From the NCBI RefSeq assembly GCF_000971295.1, contig NZ_LANJ01000016.1, forward strand, positions 434,001 through 498,000: 64,000 bases of DNA. The letters are read 5' to 3'. This document shows, one piece after another, positions 7,902-16,629 of this stretch (position 1 is its first letter; each line of letters opens with the position of its first letter). Below the pieces are notes generated by a model that was not told the origin of the DNA, did no database searches, and worked only from the letters and a program-made list of their open reading frames with translations. The position numbers were made by a program, and so were the translations under genes. The stretch is from Devosia epidermidihirudinis. GTDB lineage: Bacteria; Pseudomonadota; Alphaproteobacteria; Rhizobiales; Devosiaceae.

Positions 7902-9167
7902 TTAGTTGAAGCCGGACAGCAGGCTCGACACCCGGAGCAGGCCGCGCGCTAGCGTCGGCACAAAGCCTTCATCGGGCAGGATCAGTACGCTGGCTTCGGA
8001 GCCGAGGCGGACATTTGGCGGCAGGGCCGACATGTCGTTAATGGTGACTCGGACGGGGACCTTGCGTGCAGGCGGAAACCAACGAGTGTCGTTGGACGAC
8101 TGGGCCAGGCCATTGACGCTGGTGCGGCCACTATTGATGCCCCAGGCGATGCTCTCGACGGTGGCCTCGAACTGCTGGCCGGGCGCTGCTTCGAAAATGA
8201 CGATGGCCCGATCGCCAGCGCGTACATTGAGCAGCTGGTTTTCGCGCAGATCGGCAATAACCATCTGCGTTGCCGGATTAATGAAGGTCATAGCTGGTGT
8301 GCCGGCTGCCACGAACTGTCCTTCGGCCAGTGACAGGTTGGAAACATAGCCATCGGCTGGCGCCACGATGGTGGTGTTGACCAAGGCGAACTGGGCGCGG
8401 TCGAGCGCGGCCTGCGCGGCGCGCAGATTGGGGTTGTTGCCGTCGGCCGTGCTGGCCGAAAGCTTGACACGTTCGAGCTCGGCGGTGGCGGCAGCGACGT
8501 TGAGCCCTGCCGTCTGGTAATTGGCCTCAATCGGGGTGAAGCGGGCGATCGGCATCAGGCCCTTTTCATGCAATTGGGTCGCGCGGTCGAGATCCTGCTC
8601 GGCAGTGATCAGGGCCACTTTGGCCTGCGAGAGCTTGGCCTCGGCGGCGGGAATGGCTGCAACGCCGGCAGTGACGCTATTGAGCGCTTGGTCGAGTTGA
8701 GCCTGAGCCTGGGCGACATCCATTTTGAACGTGGTGTCGTCGATTTGGAACAGCGGCTGGCCAGCTGTCACTTCGGCATTGTCGGCGATCAGCACATGCT
8801 GGATGGGGCCGGCGACGCGGGGAGCGATCTGGGTGACATTGGCCGTGATCGAAGCACCCGTTGCATAGGGGGCATAGTGATCCGACAGCGGATACCAGGC
8901 GATCAGCGCACCGAGGGCAACCAGGACGCCGAGGCCGAAAATGCGGGCCTTGCGGCGGCTCTTATTGGCAGGCGCGACCGCTTCGATAGCGGGTTCCGGC
9001 GCTGGGGCAGCTTCAGTCTGCTCGATGATGGCGGGCGCGGCAGGCTTGGGGGCAGCCGGTTCGGCTTCTTTTGTGCGAGCGATCGGCATGGTCACCACAT
9101 TGGCTTCGTTCGAGGCCGCGGCGGTTGTCTTGTCTTTCTCATCCACCATTTCATTCCCCTGTGTCAT
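7902..9167 (-). CDS. HlyD/EmrA-type membrane fusion protein
   Basis: The product (421 aa) has a cytoplasmic N-terminus rich in Ala, Pro and Glu, one membrane anchor (about residues 73-93, IFGLGVLVALGALIAWY), a split biotinyl-lipoyl domain (ADNAEVTAGQPLFQID and ADGYVSNLSLAEGQFV), and an alpha-helical hairpin between them. It is the periplasmic adaptor of a three-part efflux pump and precedes its membrane partner by 11 bp. An internal ATG six codons downstream (MVDEKDK) has a better AGGGGA site and may be the true start. Confidence 0.88.
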   Translation of the reverse strand: MTQGNEMVDEKDKTTAAASNEANVVTMPIARTKEAEPAAPKPAAPAIIEQTEAAPAPEPAIEAVAPANKSRRKARIFGLGVLVALGALIAWYPLSDHYAPYATGASITANVTQIAPRVAGPIQHVLIADNAEVTAGQPLFQIDDTTFKMDVAQAQAQLDQALNSVTAGVAAIPAAEAKLSQAKVALITAEQDLDRATQLHEKGLMPIARFTPIEANYQTAGLNVAAATAELERVKLSASTADGNNPNLRAAQAALDRAQFALVNTTIVAPADGYVSNLSLAEGQFVAAGTPAMTFINPATQMVIADLRENQLLNVRAGDRAIVIFEAAPGQQFEATVESIAWGINSGRTSVNGLAQSSNDTRWFPPARKVPVRVTINDMSALPPNVRLGSEASVLILPDEGFVPTLARGLLRVSSLLSGFN

Positions 9168-9212
9168 AGTCCGCTTCCGTTTGAAGCCGCCTATGTAGAC
9201 GATCCAATATCG

Positions 9213-9241
9213 CTATGCAATAAAGATACTTTGTTGCATAG
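9213..9241. promoter_or_regulatory. MarR-type operator between efflux genes and marR
   Basis: A 29-bp imperfect palindrome with outer arms CTATGCAA and TTGCATAG (12 of 14 positions pair) lies midway between the divergent HlyD and MarR genes. MarR dimers bind such palindromes and repress both directions until a ligand is bound. Confidence 0.65.
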
Positions 9242-9266
9242 CTAAATTGTGAATGAGGAATATCCC

Positions 9267-9749
9267 GTGGACTCCGAGATCGAGCTCGATGACCTGTTGC
9301 GCGACCTGACAGGGGAGATCACCCATCTCTATCGCTGGCTGGCCGAAAGCGCGGGCATCAACCACACCGATCTGATGTGCCTGTTTTTCGTACGCTCCAC
9401 CGAAGGCGCCACGCCGAAGGCACTGGCCCAGCATGTCGGTCTGACATCGGGCGCAACGGCGATTCTGCTCAATCGACTGGAGAAAGCGGGCTTCATCATT
9501 CGCAGCCCTCATCCGACCGATCGACGGGCCGTGTTGCTCTCGCTCGGTCCCGAGGTGGAGCGCTCGGGACTGCTGCAGCTACGCGAGCGGTTCATCGGTA
9601 TGAACCGGACGGTGTTCGCCTCGTTCTCCGAAGATGAGCTGACGATTGTCCGCCGCTTCATGGGGGCGCTGCTGCTCAATAGCCGCAACTCACTGCGCCA
9701 GTTGCGCACCGAAGATCACGCAAGTCGCAGCGAAGCCAAGCAGCACTAG
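9267..9749 (+). CDS. MarR family transcriptional regulator
   Basis: The protein is about 160 aa with a winged helix at residues 50-105: ALAQHVGLTSGATAILLNRL is the recognition region and DRRA is the wing signature of MarR proteins. I chose GTG at 9267 because AGGAA lies 6 bases upstream; an in-frame GTG at 9249 has no clear site. It is divergent from the HlyD/FUSC efflux pair across a palindromic operator, the usual layout for a phenolic- or acid-responsive repressor of an efflux pump. Confidence 0.88.
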   Translation: MDSEIELDDLLRDLTGEITHLYRWLAESAGINHTDLMCLFFVRSTEGATPKALAQHVGLTSGATAILLNRLEKAGFIIRSPHPTDRRAVLLSLGPEVERSGLLQLRERFIGMNRTVFASFSEDELTIVRRFMGALLLNSRNSLRQLRTEDHASRSEAKQH

Positions 9750-9758
9750 AAACACAAA

Positions 9759-9781
9759 CGCCGACGCTTTGGGCGTCGGCG
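9759..9781 (-). terminator. Terminator of the leftward sugar operon
   Basis: A 9-bp perfect stem (CGCCGACGC with GCGTCGGCG, 5-base loop) is followed on the minus strand by TTTGTGTTT. It separates the convergent marR gene from the DUF4434-like gene, and the T-rich side favours leftward termination. Confidence 0.7.
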
Positions 9782-9805
9782 CAGGGCAGGGAGATCGGCG
9801 ACGGT

Positions 9806-10738
9806 CTAGAGCGTCGCGATGTATTCCTTGTAGCGGTTGTAGAGGTGCCCGGCCTGCAGGTACGCCGACTGCGGGCTCATGAAGTGGGAGAACTCGAAGG
9901 TGATGGCCTTGTCGTAACCAGCGCGGCGCGCGGCTTCCAGTTTGAGGCGCAGTTTTTCGAACTTGATGGGCAGAAAGCGGATCGGCATGTCGCGGTCAAA
10001 GCTTTCCGCATTGGTCCAGCAGGACAGGCCGTATTTGTCGCCCAGCGCCTTGTTGACCGAGAAGAATGCATCGAGCTCGTGATAATCGATATGGCCATCC
10101 TGAAAGGCGACGGCGTCGATGGCGCCGGAAATGCCGTCAAAGATTTCGGCCCATTCGCGCTCATGCTCGCGCACGGACACGGCCTGTTCCTTGGTTAGGG
10201 TGCCAAGGCTTGCATCGACCGCTTTCTTGCCGTCGATCCAGGGGGAGATCAGCGTTGGCAGATTGCCGCTGATGGCCTTGCAGTGCTTACCCAGCTCGGA
10301 AAACGCCTCGATGGCGCCCTTGGTGCGGCGGCTGATTTCATGGGTGATGTACCAACCCTTGAAACTCTTGTGGTGACCATAGCGCTGCCAGACCTCGTCG
10401 ACGACATAGCGGTTGGCGTCGATCTCGCCGGTCATGTCGCCGGTGTCCCAATACTGCCCGCTGTCATAGAGGCCGAAATAGAAGGCCATATTGAATTCGT
10501 CGGCCAGCTCGAGAAACATCGACACCAGATCGACCGGCGGCTCATAGCAGCCAAAGCGGCTCATCAAATGCGGCGACGGGTAAGTCAGGAACCGCCGATA
10601 GCCCGAACGGATCAGGATGACCGTATCGATGCCCACCGCCTGCATATGGGCGAAGTCCTTGCGCCATTCCTCGCGGCCCCAATTCTGGTGGGCGATGTCG
10701 TGGCTGATCTCGTCGATAAAAGTGCCTGTGATACGCAT
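9806..10738 (-). CDS. DUF4434-like TIM-barrel protein, putative glycosidase
   Basis: This cytoplasmic-looking protein (310 aa, no signal peptide) begins MRITGTFIDEISHDI and contains barrel-type strand/helix segments such as GIDTVILIRSGYR, FNMAFYFGLYDSG and FKGWYITHEISR. It resembles DUF4434-type putative glycoside-hydrolase folds, with possible catalytic acids in THEIS and in TFEFSHF near the end. It is the last gene of an ABC sugar-importer operon, 7 bases after the ATPase gene, which fits an intracellular enzyme acting on the imported glycoside. The family call rests on pattern recognition only. Confidence 0.55.
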   Translation of the reverse strand: MRITGTFIDEISHDIAHQNWGREEWRKDFAHMQAVGIDTVILIRSGYRRFLTYPSPHLMSRFGCYEPPVDLVSMFLELADEFNMAFYFGLYDSGQYWDTGDMTGEIDANRYVVDEVWQRYGHHKSFKGWYITHEISRRTKGAIEAFSELGKHCKAISGNLPTLISPWIDGKKAVDASLGTLTKEQAVSVREHEREWAEIFDGISGAIDAVAFQDGHIDYHELDAFFSVNKALGDKYGLSCWTNAESFDRDMPIRFLPIKFEKLRLKLEAARRAGYDKAITFEFSHFMSPQSAYLQAGHLYNRYKEYIATL

Positions 10739-10745
10739 ATTGGTC

Positions 10746-11822
10746 TCAGTTCAAACGCTGCTGGCTGATCGGATCGAAAACGTGGAGCAGGTCGGGCGCA
10801 ATCCGCAGCGACACTGCATCGCCCGCAACGGGGCGCAGCGTCTTGTCGGCAAGGCGCACGACGATGGTGCCGGCGTCGGTGTCGATGTGAACGACATGCT
10901 CGTAGCCCAGTGCTTCCACCAGCGCGATCTTGCCGGACAGGCCCGGTGCGCCCGCTTCGCCAAGTCGAATGTCCTCCGGGCGCGCGCCGAGCAGGAACTC
11001 GGCCGGGGTATCCGGCAGCGCGCCTTCAGAAAAGGCATTTCCGGACACCAGCGCGAGCTGGCCATCACGGTGGGCGGTGACAATGTTCATCTTGGGCGTG
11101 CCCAGGAACCGCGCGACAAACACATTGGCGGGGCGGCTATAAAGCTCGTCGGGCGTGCCGATCTGCATCAGGTTGCGATCATTGCCGGCGCGCAGCGGGG
11201 CGAACACAGCAATGCGGTCGCCCATGGTCATGGCTTCGGTCTGATCGTGGGTCACGTAGATCATCGTGGTCTTGATGCGCTCGCGCAGGCGGATGATTTC
11301 GGCGCGCATGCTGACACGCAGGTCGGCATCGAGATTGCTCAGAGGCTCATCGAACAGGAACACGTCGGGCTTGCGGATAATGGCGCGGCCGAGCGCCACA
11401 CGCTGGCGCTGGCCACCCGAAAGGTGGGCCGGACGACGATCAAGGAACGGCGTCAGTTCCAGTGTCTCAGCGACTTCACGCACCTGCCGGTTGATCTCGG
11501 CCTTGGGCAGGCCCTGCACTATCAGCGGATAGCCGATGTTCTGCGCCACCGTCTTGTGCGGGTAGAGTGCATAGCTCTGGAACACCATGGCGACATTGCG
11601 CTTGCCGGGAGCGACATTGTTGACCACGCGGTCGCCAATGCGGATCGTGCCGGCACTCAGCTCTTCCAGTCCCGCAATCATACGCAAAGCCGTGGACTTG
11701 CCGCAGCCCGAGGGGCCGACAAACACGAGAAACTCGCCGTCGCGCACGGAGATGTCGAGATCCTTGAGGATTTCAACCTTGTCATATGTCTTGGAGACCG
11801 CTTCCAGGTCGACCTTACTCAT
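10746..11822 (-). CDS. Sugar ABC transporter ATP-binding protein (UgpC/MsmK type)
   Basis: This ATPase (358 aa) has Walker [10 protein letters not shown] (36-44), the Q-loop FQSYALYPH, signature LSGGQRQR, Walker B FLFDEPLSNLDA, the H-loop in YVTHDQTEAM, and a C-terminal TOBE region that starts near GARPEDIRLG. It powers import through the two permeases of the same operon. ATG at 11822 (MSKVDLEAV) is chosen because the longer frame upstream has no homology-like sequence. It overlaps the ROK kinase gene by 8 bases. Confidence 0.92.
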   Translation of the reverse strand: MSKVDLEAVSKTYDKVEILKDLDISVRDGEFLVFVGPSGCGKSTALRMIAGLEELSAGTIRIGDRVVNNVAPGKRNVAMVFQSYALYPHKTVAQNIGYPLIVQGLPKAEINRQVREVAETLELTPFLDRRPAHLSGGQRQRVALGRAIIRKPDVFLFDEPLSNLDADLRVSMRAEIIRLRERIKTTMIYVTHDQTEAMTMGDRIAVFAPLRAGNDRNLMQIGTPDELYSRPANVFVARFLGTPKMNIVTAHRDGQLALVSGNAFSEGALPDTPAEFLLGARPEDIRLGEAGAPGLSGKIALVEALGYEHVVHIDTDAGTIVVRLADKTLRPVAGDAVSLRIAPDLLHVFDPISQQRLN

Positions 11823-12675
11823 GGGCGTTTTCCGTTTCTGAATGTGCAAGGGCCAGCTCTGCCGCGCCAATGACGCCGGCATCGCCACCCAACAGGGCCG
11901 GGCGCAGCTCCGTGCGGTGCGGCCCTGAGGCCAGCCGCTGTTGCAGGCCGGCAAAATAGCTTGGGACGAGACCAATGCCGCCGCCGACCACGATGACCGC
12001 GGGGTCGACCAGCCATTGCAGGGTCCGCAGTACCAAGGCGGCGCGGTCCATCGACAGATCGATGATCTCGCGTGCCCAGTCCGCGCCCGTCGCCGCGGCT
12101 GCAAACACACCGCGTGCATCATCGGCACGGCCTTCGGCCTGCTTGGCGATCCAGCGGCCCGAGCAGAGATTTTCGATGGCGGTGGAGCCGTCGACAGTCG
12201 CGAGTGGCATCAGGCCAACATGGCCGCCGAGGCCCGAGATGCCACTGACCAGTTTTCCGCCCAGAACAAGCCCGCCGCCAATGCCGGTCGAGATGGTGAC
12301 AAAGCCCATATCTCGCCCCTGTCCCGCGCCACGCCGATATTCGCCCCAGCCAGCGGCCTGGGCATCATTGGTGCAATGCACGGGCAGGCCGAGCATGTCG
12401 CTGAGGGTGGCTTCGAGCGGAAATCCGGCTGGAGCCGGCAGGGTCTCCGGATTGAGTGCATACCAGCGCCCGTCGCGAATGCCCCCGGTAACGGCGGCGC
12501 CCGCGGAGCTATATTGCCCACGCCAGCCGGCAGCGGCGTCGGCAATGGCGGCGCACCAGGCGTCGCCGCCACCATCGCGCGGTGTCGCGACCTGACGCCG
12601 CTCCAGCACCACACCATCACGAACAAGTGCCACGAGGATCTTGGTGCCGCCGATGTCGATTGCCAGAGCGGTCAT
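11815..12675 (-). CDS. ROK-family sugar kinase lacking the zinc cysteine cluster
   Basis: The protein (286 aa) starts MTALAIDIGGTKILVAL with the ROK/actin-fold phosphate motif DIGGTK (7-12), then CTNDAQAAGWGE (sugar-binding Asn and catalytic Asp) and STGIGGGLVLGG. The GH that opens the ROK signature is present (LGGHVGLMPL), but the C-x-C-G-x2-G-C zinc cluster that normally follows is absent, replaced by LATVDGSTAIENLCSG. Operon position between permease and ATPase genes and the nearby NanE gene suggest an N-acetylmannosamine or N-acetylglucosamine kinase; glucokinase is the main alternative. The start overlaps the permease stop (ATGA). Confidence 0.82.
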   Translation of the reverse strand: MTALAIDIGGTKILVALVRDGVVLERRQVATPRDGGGDAWCAAIADAAAGWRGQYSSAGAAVTGGIRDGRWYALNPETLPAPAGFPLEATLSDMLGLPVHCTNDAQAAGWGEYRRGAGQGRDMGFVTISTGIGGGLVLGGKLVSGISGLGGHVGLMPLATVDGSTAIENLCSGRWIAKQAEGRADDARGVFAAAATGADWAREIIDLSMDRAALVLRTLQWLVDPAVIVVGGGIGLVPSYFAGLQQRLASGPHRTELRPALLGGDAGVIGAAELALAHSETENAHE

Positions 12676-13523
12676 TTGAGCGCTCCCGCGGCCACGCCGC
12701 CGATGAAATAGCGCTGGCCAAGAATGAAGATGACGATGGCGGGCAGGGTGAACAGTACGCAGGCGGCCATCAATGGCCCCCACTGCACGCCATGCGAGCC
12801 AAGGAAGGAATAGAGTCCGATTGAGAGCGTATAGGCCTTGTCGTCATTGATGTAGATCAGCGGATTGAGGAAGTCGGTCCAGGTCCAGACGAACTGGAAC
12901 ACCGCCGAGGTGACCAGTGCCGGCCGGGCGATCGGCAGCACGATGTCCCAATAAACGCGCCATTCCGAAGCCCCATCCATCTTGGCCGCTTCGATCAGCT
13001 CATTGGGGATCGACATCAGGAATTGGCGGATCAGGAAGATGAAGAACGGCGTGCCCAGAAACGCTGGAACAATCAGCGGAATATAGGTGTTGGTCGCGCC
13101 CAGCCCGTTCCACATCATGTAGATCGGGATCAGCGTCACCTGTGGCGGCAGCATCATGGTGGCCAGCACGGTGATGAAAACCAGATTGCGCCCCGGCCAG
13201 CGCAGCTTGGCCAGTGAATAGGCGACCAGCGGCGAGGCCAGCAATGTGCCAACCACGCTCAGCACCGAAATGAGCAGCGTGTTGGACAGATAGCGCCAAA
13301 ACGGAAACTGCGTCATCGCGGTGCCGAAGTGCTCCAGCGTCCAGCTGCGCGGCCAGAATTCTGGCGGCGCACTGAAGATCTCGCCGGACGGCTTGAAGGC
13401 CGTGGTCAGCATGATCAGGAACGGGAATACAAAGACCAGTGCCATGAAGATGGCCAGCCCATAGCGCCAGACCTGACTGATGATCTGGCCGATCGACATG
13501 TGGTGGCGTTCAACGGTTGCCAT
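12672..13523 (-). CDS. Sugar ABC transporter permease (MalG/UgpE type)
   Basis: The protein (283 aa) has six hydrophobic helices and the cytoplasmic EAA loop (ELIEAAKMDGASEWRVYWDIVLP) that docks on the ATPase. It forms the inner-membrane channel with the permease encoded just upstream, which it overlaps by 14 bases; it overlaps the ROK gene by 4 bases. ATG at 13499 is an alternative start eight codons in. Confidence 0.9.
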   Translation of the reverse strand: MATVERHHMSIGQIISQVWRYGLAIFMALVFVFPFLIMLTTAFKPSGEIFSAPPEFWPRSWTLEHFGTAMTQFPFWRYLSNTLLISVLSVVGTLLASPLVAYSLAKLRWPGRNLVFITVLATMMLPPQVTLIPIYMMWNGLGATNTYIPLIVPAFLGTPFFIFLIRQFLMSIPNELIEAAKMDGASEWRVYWDIVLPIARPALVTSAVFQFVWTWTDFLNPLIYINDDKAYTLSIGLYSFLGSHGVQWGPLMAACVLFTLPAIVIFILGQRYFIGGVAAGALK

Positions 13524-14430
13524 AGAACACCCATTTCTTTGCCGACCACAGCACCAACAAGGTGATGGCCAGCGTCACGAAGAGCAGCACCCAGGCCATG
13601 GCCGAGGCGTAGCCCATTTTGAGGAACATGAAGGCATTCTGGAACAGGTAGATGCTGTAAGTCAGCATCGAGTCACCCGGTCCAACGGCCGATTGGGCGG
13701 TGAGGCCCGGATCCTTGGACAGCACGAACGGCTGGGTGAACACCTGCAGGAACGCGATCATCAAAACGATGATCTGGAACAGCGTCACCGGCGAAACCAT
13801 GGGCCAGGTGATGTCGATAAAGCGCCGCCAATGGCTCGCGCCATCGAGCTCTGCCGCTTCATAAAGATCAACCGGAACATCCTTGAGCGCTGCCAGATAG
13901 ATCAGCATGGTGCCGCCAACCGTCCACAGCATCAGGATCAGCACCGAAACGCCACCCCAGGCCGAGTCAGCCAGCCAATTGGGCTGGGCCAGACCGAACC
14001 AGCGCGCGATTTCGTTGACGAAGCCATATTGCGCATTAAGCAGCCAGCGCCACAGAAAGCCTGCCGCCACCACGGGCACAATGCTGGGCAGATAGATCAG
14101 CGCGCGCCACAGAGCCTGGCCGCGCAGCTTCATGTTGAGAATATGTGCTCCCGCCAGCGAGATGGCGATATCGACGGGAACGCCGACAAAGGTGAAGTAG
14201 AGCGTGTTGTAAAGGCTCTTCCAGAATTTATCGTCCGCCAACATGCGTTCGTAATTGGCGAGCCCGACGAAGCGAGGCGCCTTGAACAGGCTGAAATCGG
14301 TCAGACTGTACCAGCCAGACGCCAGGATCGGCCAGGCGTAGAGAACGCCAAAGCCGATCAGAAAAGGCGACGCAAAAGCCAGGCCCTTGAAAAGGGCCCA
14401 GCCAGAGTGTTGTGAACGAAACGTGCTCAC
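13510..14430 (-). CDS. Sugar ABC transporter permease (MalF/UgpA type)
   Basis: The protein (306 aa) has about six membrane helices beginning ALFKGLAFASPFLIGFG and the permease EAA motif (LYEAAELDGASHWRRFIDITWP). It is the first permease of the operon, 4 bases after the substrate-binding-protein gene, and overlaps the second permease, as is common for CUT1-class importers. Confidence 0.9.
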   Translation of the reverse strand: MSTFRSQHSGWALFKGLAFASPFLIGFGVLYAWPILASGWYSLTDFSLFKAPRFVGLANYERMLADDKFWKSLYNTLYFTFVGVPVDIAISLAGAHILNMKLRGQALWRALIYLPSIVPVVAAGFLWRWLLNAQYGFVNEIARWFGLAQPNWLADSAWGGVSVLILMLWTVGGTMLIYLAALKDVPVDLYEAAELDGASHWRRFIDITWPMVSPVTLFQIIVLMIAFLQVFTQPFVLSKDPGLTAQSAVGPGDSMLTYSIYLFQNAFMFLKMGYASAMAWVLLFVTLAITLLVLWSAKKWVFYGNR

Positions 14431-14434
14431 TGGA

Positions 14435-15688
14435 TCAACGCGTGTACGAAGCGCTGCGATCTGCGACGCTCTTGAGGGCGGCGTCTACAGTCTGCGAGCC
14501 CTGCAGGATCTGATCGAATGCCGACACCAGATCGGTGTTGTATTCAACCATGTAGAGCGATGCAGGCAGGCCGTGGTTGTTGGGGCTGTTCAGAGCGTCC
14601 AGCCACACATTGAAGTTTGGCAGATCGTCATAGGCAGCGCTCTTAACCAGCGACAGGCGGGCTGGAAGGTTGCCCAGCACGTGGCTGAACTTTTCCATGG
14701 CCGGTGGGCTCATCAGGTACTTGAGGAAGACGCCAGCGGCTTCCTTGTTGGGCGAGTTGGTTGGGATGAACAGGGTGCTCACGTCCGACCAGGTCGAGCC
14801 CAGCAGCTCAGGCGTCTTGCCTGGAACTGGAACAACGCCCCAATCCATGCCGGCTTCGGTGTTGAACTTGGAGCGCCATTCGCCCTCAAAGATCATCGCA
14901 TACTTGCCAGCCACGAACGGGTCCTGGTCAGACATGTATGGGCCGTAGCCAGCGATGAAGCGGTTGTAGGCTTCTGGCGTCACAGGGGCGACGACATTGT
15001 CGAAGAAGAACTGCACGCCTTCGACAAACCCGGGATCAGTTGGGCTTGGCTCATCCCCACGGTTCCAATCACCGCCAAAGGCGTAGCCCAGGGTCTTGAG
15101 GCCGGCACTGACGTCGCTGAGGCCGAGGCCGAGCTGGGTCACATTGCCGTTCGCATCAACCTTGGTCAGCTTGGCAATGGCGTCTGCCAGCTCAGCTGTG
15201 GTGGTTGGAGGGGTCACGCCGGCTTCGTCGAGAAGCTTCTTGTTGTAGACCAGCTGAAAGTTGTGCGTGGCGATTGGCAGCGAATAGATCTGCCCATCCA
15301 CGACCAGCTGCTTCATCGCGCTTTCCGGGAAGTCGGAGATGTCGATGTCCAGATCGTTCAGCGGCAGAAGAATACCCTGATCGGCCCAGGCCGCAACGTT
15401 GCTGGCGAAGTTGTCGGAAATGTCGAACGCGCCACGCGAGCTCGACATGGATGCCAGCTGCTTGGTCGTGTCTGGGCTGGAAACGCCCGTCACCACGATG
15501 TCGGTCTGGCTGGCATTGAAATCAGCGATAATCTCTTCAAGCGCCTGCCCCTCAGCACCGCCCCAGAGATATGAAAACGTGATCTGTGTTTGCGCGTAGC
15601 TAGCACTGGTTGCTCCCAAACCCAGTGCCAGGGTCGCCGCGGCCCCGATCAGGCCGTTGCGGACGGACCTGTTTGAAAAAGTCTGCAT
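14435..15688 (-). CDS. Sugar ABC transporter substrate-binding protein
   Basis: The protein (417 aa) has a signal peptide (basic MQTFSNRSVRNG, hydrophobic core, cut after SYAQ) and the extracellular solute-binding family 1 fold typical of CUT1 importers (FSYLWGGAEGQALEEII, later FVAGKYAMIFEGEW). It binds the sugar in the periplasm. A strong AAAGGAG site precedes the ATG. It is the first gene of the leftward operon, reading from the divergent promoter that carries two GntR-type operators. Confidence 0.9.
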   Translation of the reverse strand: MQTFSNRSVRNGLIGAAATLALGLGATSASYAQTQITFSYLWGGAEGQALEEIIADFNASQTDIVVTGVSSPDTTKQLASMSSSRGAFDISDNFASNVAAWADQGILLPLNDLDIDISDFPESAMKQLVVDGQIYSLPIATHNFQLVYNKKLLDEAGVTPPTTTAELADAIAKLTKVDANGNVTQLGLGLSDVSAGLKTLGYAFGGDWNRGDEPSPTDPGFVEGVQFFFDNVVAPVTPEAYNRFIAGYGPYMSDQDPFVAGKYAMIFEGEWRSKFNTEAGMDWGVVPVPGKTPELLGSTWSDVSTLFIPTNSPNKEAAGVFLKYLMSPPAMEKFSHVLGNLPARLSLVKSAAYDDLPNFNVWLDALNSPNNHGLPASLYMVEYNTDLVSAFDQILQGSQTVDAALKSVADRSASYTR

Positions 15689-15725
15689 GCTCGGTCTCCT
15701 TTGCTGCGTTCCCCGAACGCCTAAT

Positions 15726-15737
15726 TGGTGTAGACCA
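15726..15737. promoter_or_regulatory. GntR (DasR/NagR-like) operator, site 1
   Basis: TGGTGTAGACCA, a near-perfect palindrome 37 bases upstream of the substrate-binding-protein start codon. It is very close to the dre/NagR consensus (TGGTCTAGACCA), which HutC-subfamily GntR regulators of N-acetylglucosamine genes recognise. Confidence 0.65.
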
Positions 15738-15810
15738 TTTATTTTTATACCGTCAACGGATAAGCGTAGATTCAGCTAAAAGCAGCAGTCAGGCTACAAA
15801 ATGTGAAAAT

Positions 15811-15822
15811 TGGTATAGACCA
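15811..15822. promoter_or_regulatory. GntR (DasR/NagR-like) operator, site 2
   Basis: TGGTATAGACCA repeats site 1 with one base changed, 85 bp away and 56 bases upstream of the GntR start. The pair brackets the divergent promoter region, as expected for joint control of the importer operon and of gntR itself. Confidence 0.65.
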
Positions 15823-15878
15823 GAGATTGCGCAGCTTGAGTGCCTGTGGTTGTATGCCGCCATTCGGAGGATCCCGAT

Positions 15879-16628
15879 TTGCCCACCCCAGATACTGTGC
15901 CAGAAACTGCACGCCCGACCGGCAAGGCAGCTCGCTTGCGTGAGTATTTGACCGGTCTGATCGATGGCGGATTGCAGCCGCATGATCGCATGCCGACTGA
16001 GCGCGATTTGGCCGAGCAGTTCCAGACCACGCGCCTGACCGTTCGTCGCGTGCTTGACCAGTTGGGCCATGAAGGGCGGCTTTATCGCACCCAGGGTGCA
16101 GGCACCTTTGTCAGTGAGCCGCGCATCGCCAAATCGGTGGATTTGACCTCGTTCACCACCGACATGCGCGCCCGTGGCCTCAAGCCCGGCTCGCTCGGCA
16201 CCCATGTCGAATGCATCGCAGCAGGTGCCGAAGTGGGGGCTGAACTGCATATCAGTCCGCGCGATTTGGTGGTGCACATCACGCGCGTGCGCACCGCCGA
16301 TGGCGTGCCGATGTGTCTTGAGCATTGCTACATGCCCGCGGCCTTGGTGCCGGGTCTCGAAACCCTGCAATGGGATGGCTCGCTCTACGAAGTGCTGTCG
16401 CAGACCTATGGGCTGAACGTCGAAAAGGCCGAGCAATCCATCCGCGCCACCGTGCTTGGTGCCGATGATGCAACGGCGCTGTCCGTGCCCGAGTTTTCGC
16501 CAGCCTTCCGCGTGCAACGCGTGGCGTTTGACGCGCGTGGCCGCCGCCTCGAATTCGCGCTCAGCACCTATCGGGCCGATCGCTATTCCTACGACATGGT
16601 CATCTATCGCAATCCCGGGAACTCCTGA
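15879..16628 (+). CDS. GntR family transcriptional regulator, HutC subfamily
   Basis: The regulator (249 aa) has an N-terminal winged helix (about residues 12-78: ARLREYLTGLIDGGLQP, ERDLAEQFQTTRLTVRRVLDQL, QGAGTFV) and a C-terminal UTRA ligand domain that senses small sugars or phosphosugars. TTG at 15879 is preferred because GGAGG lies 8 bases upstream; a GTG at 15840 would add 13 unlikely residues. The TGGTnTAGACCA sites upstream match what NagR/DasR-like HutC regulators bind. It is followed after 1 base by the DUF4127 gene. Confidence 0.87.
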   Translation: MPTPDTVPETARPTGKAARLREYLTGLIDGGLQPHDRMPTERDLAEQFQTTRLTVRRVLDQLGHEGRLYRTQGAGTFVSEPRIAKSVDLTSFTTDMRARGLKPGSLGTHVECIAAGAEVGAELHISPRDLVVHITRVRTADGVPMCLEHCYMPAALVPGLETLQWDGSLYEVLSQTYGLNVEKAEQSIRATVLGADDATALSVPEFSPAFRVQRVAFDARGRRLEFALSTYRADRYSYDMVIYRNPGNS

Positions 16629-16629
16629 T

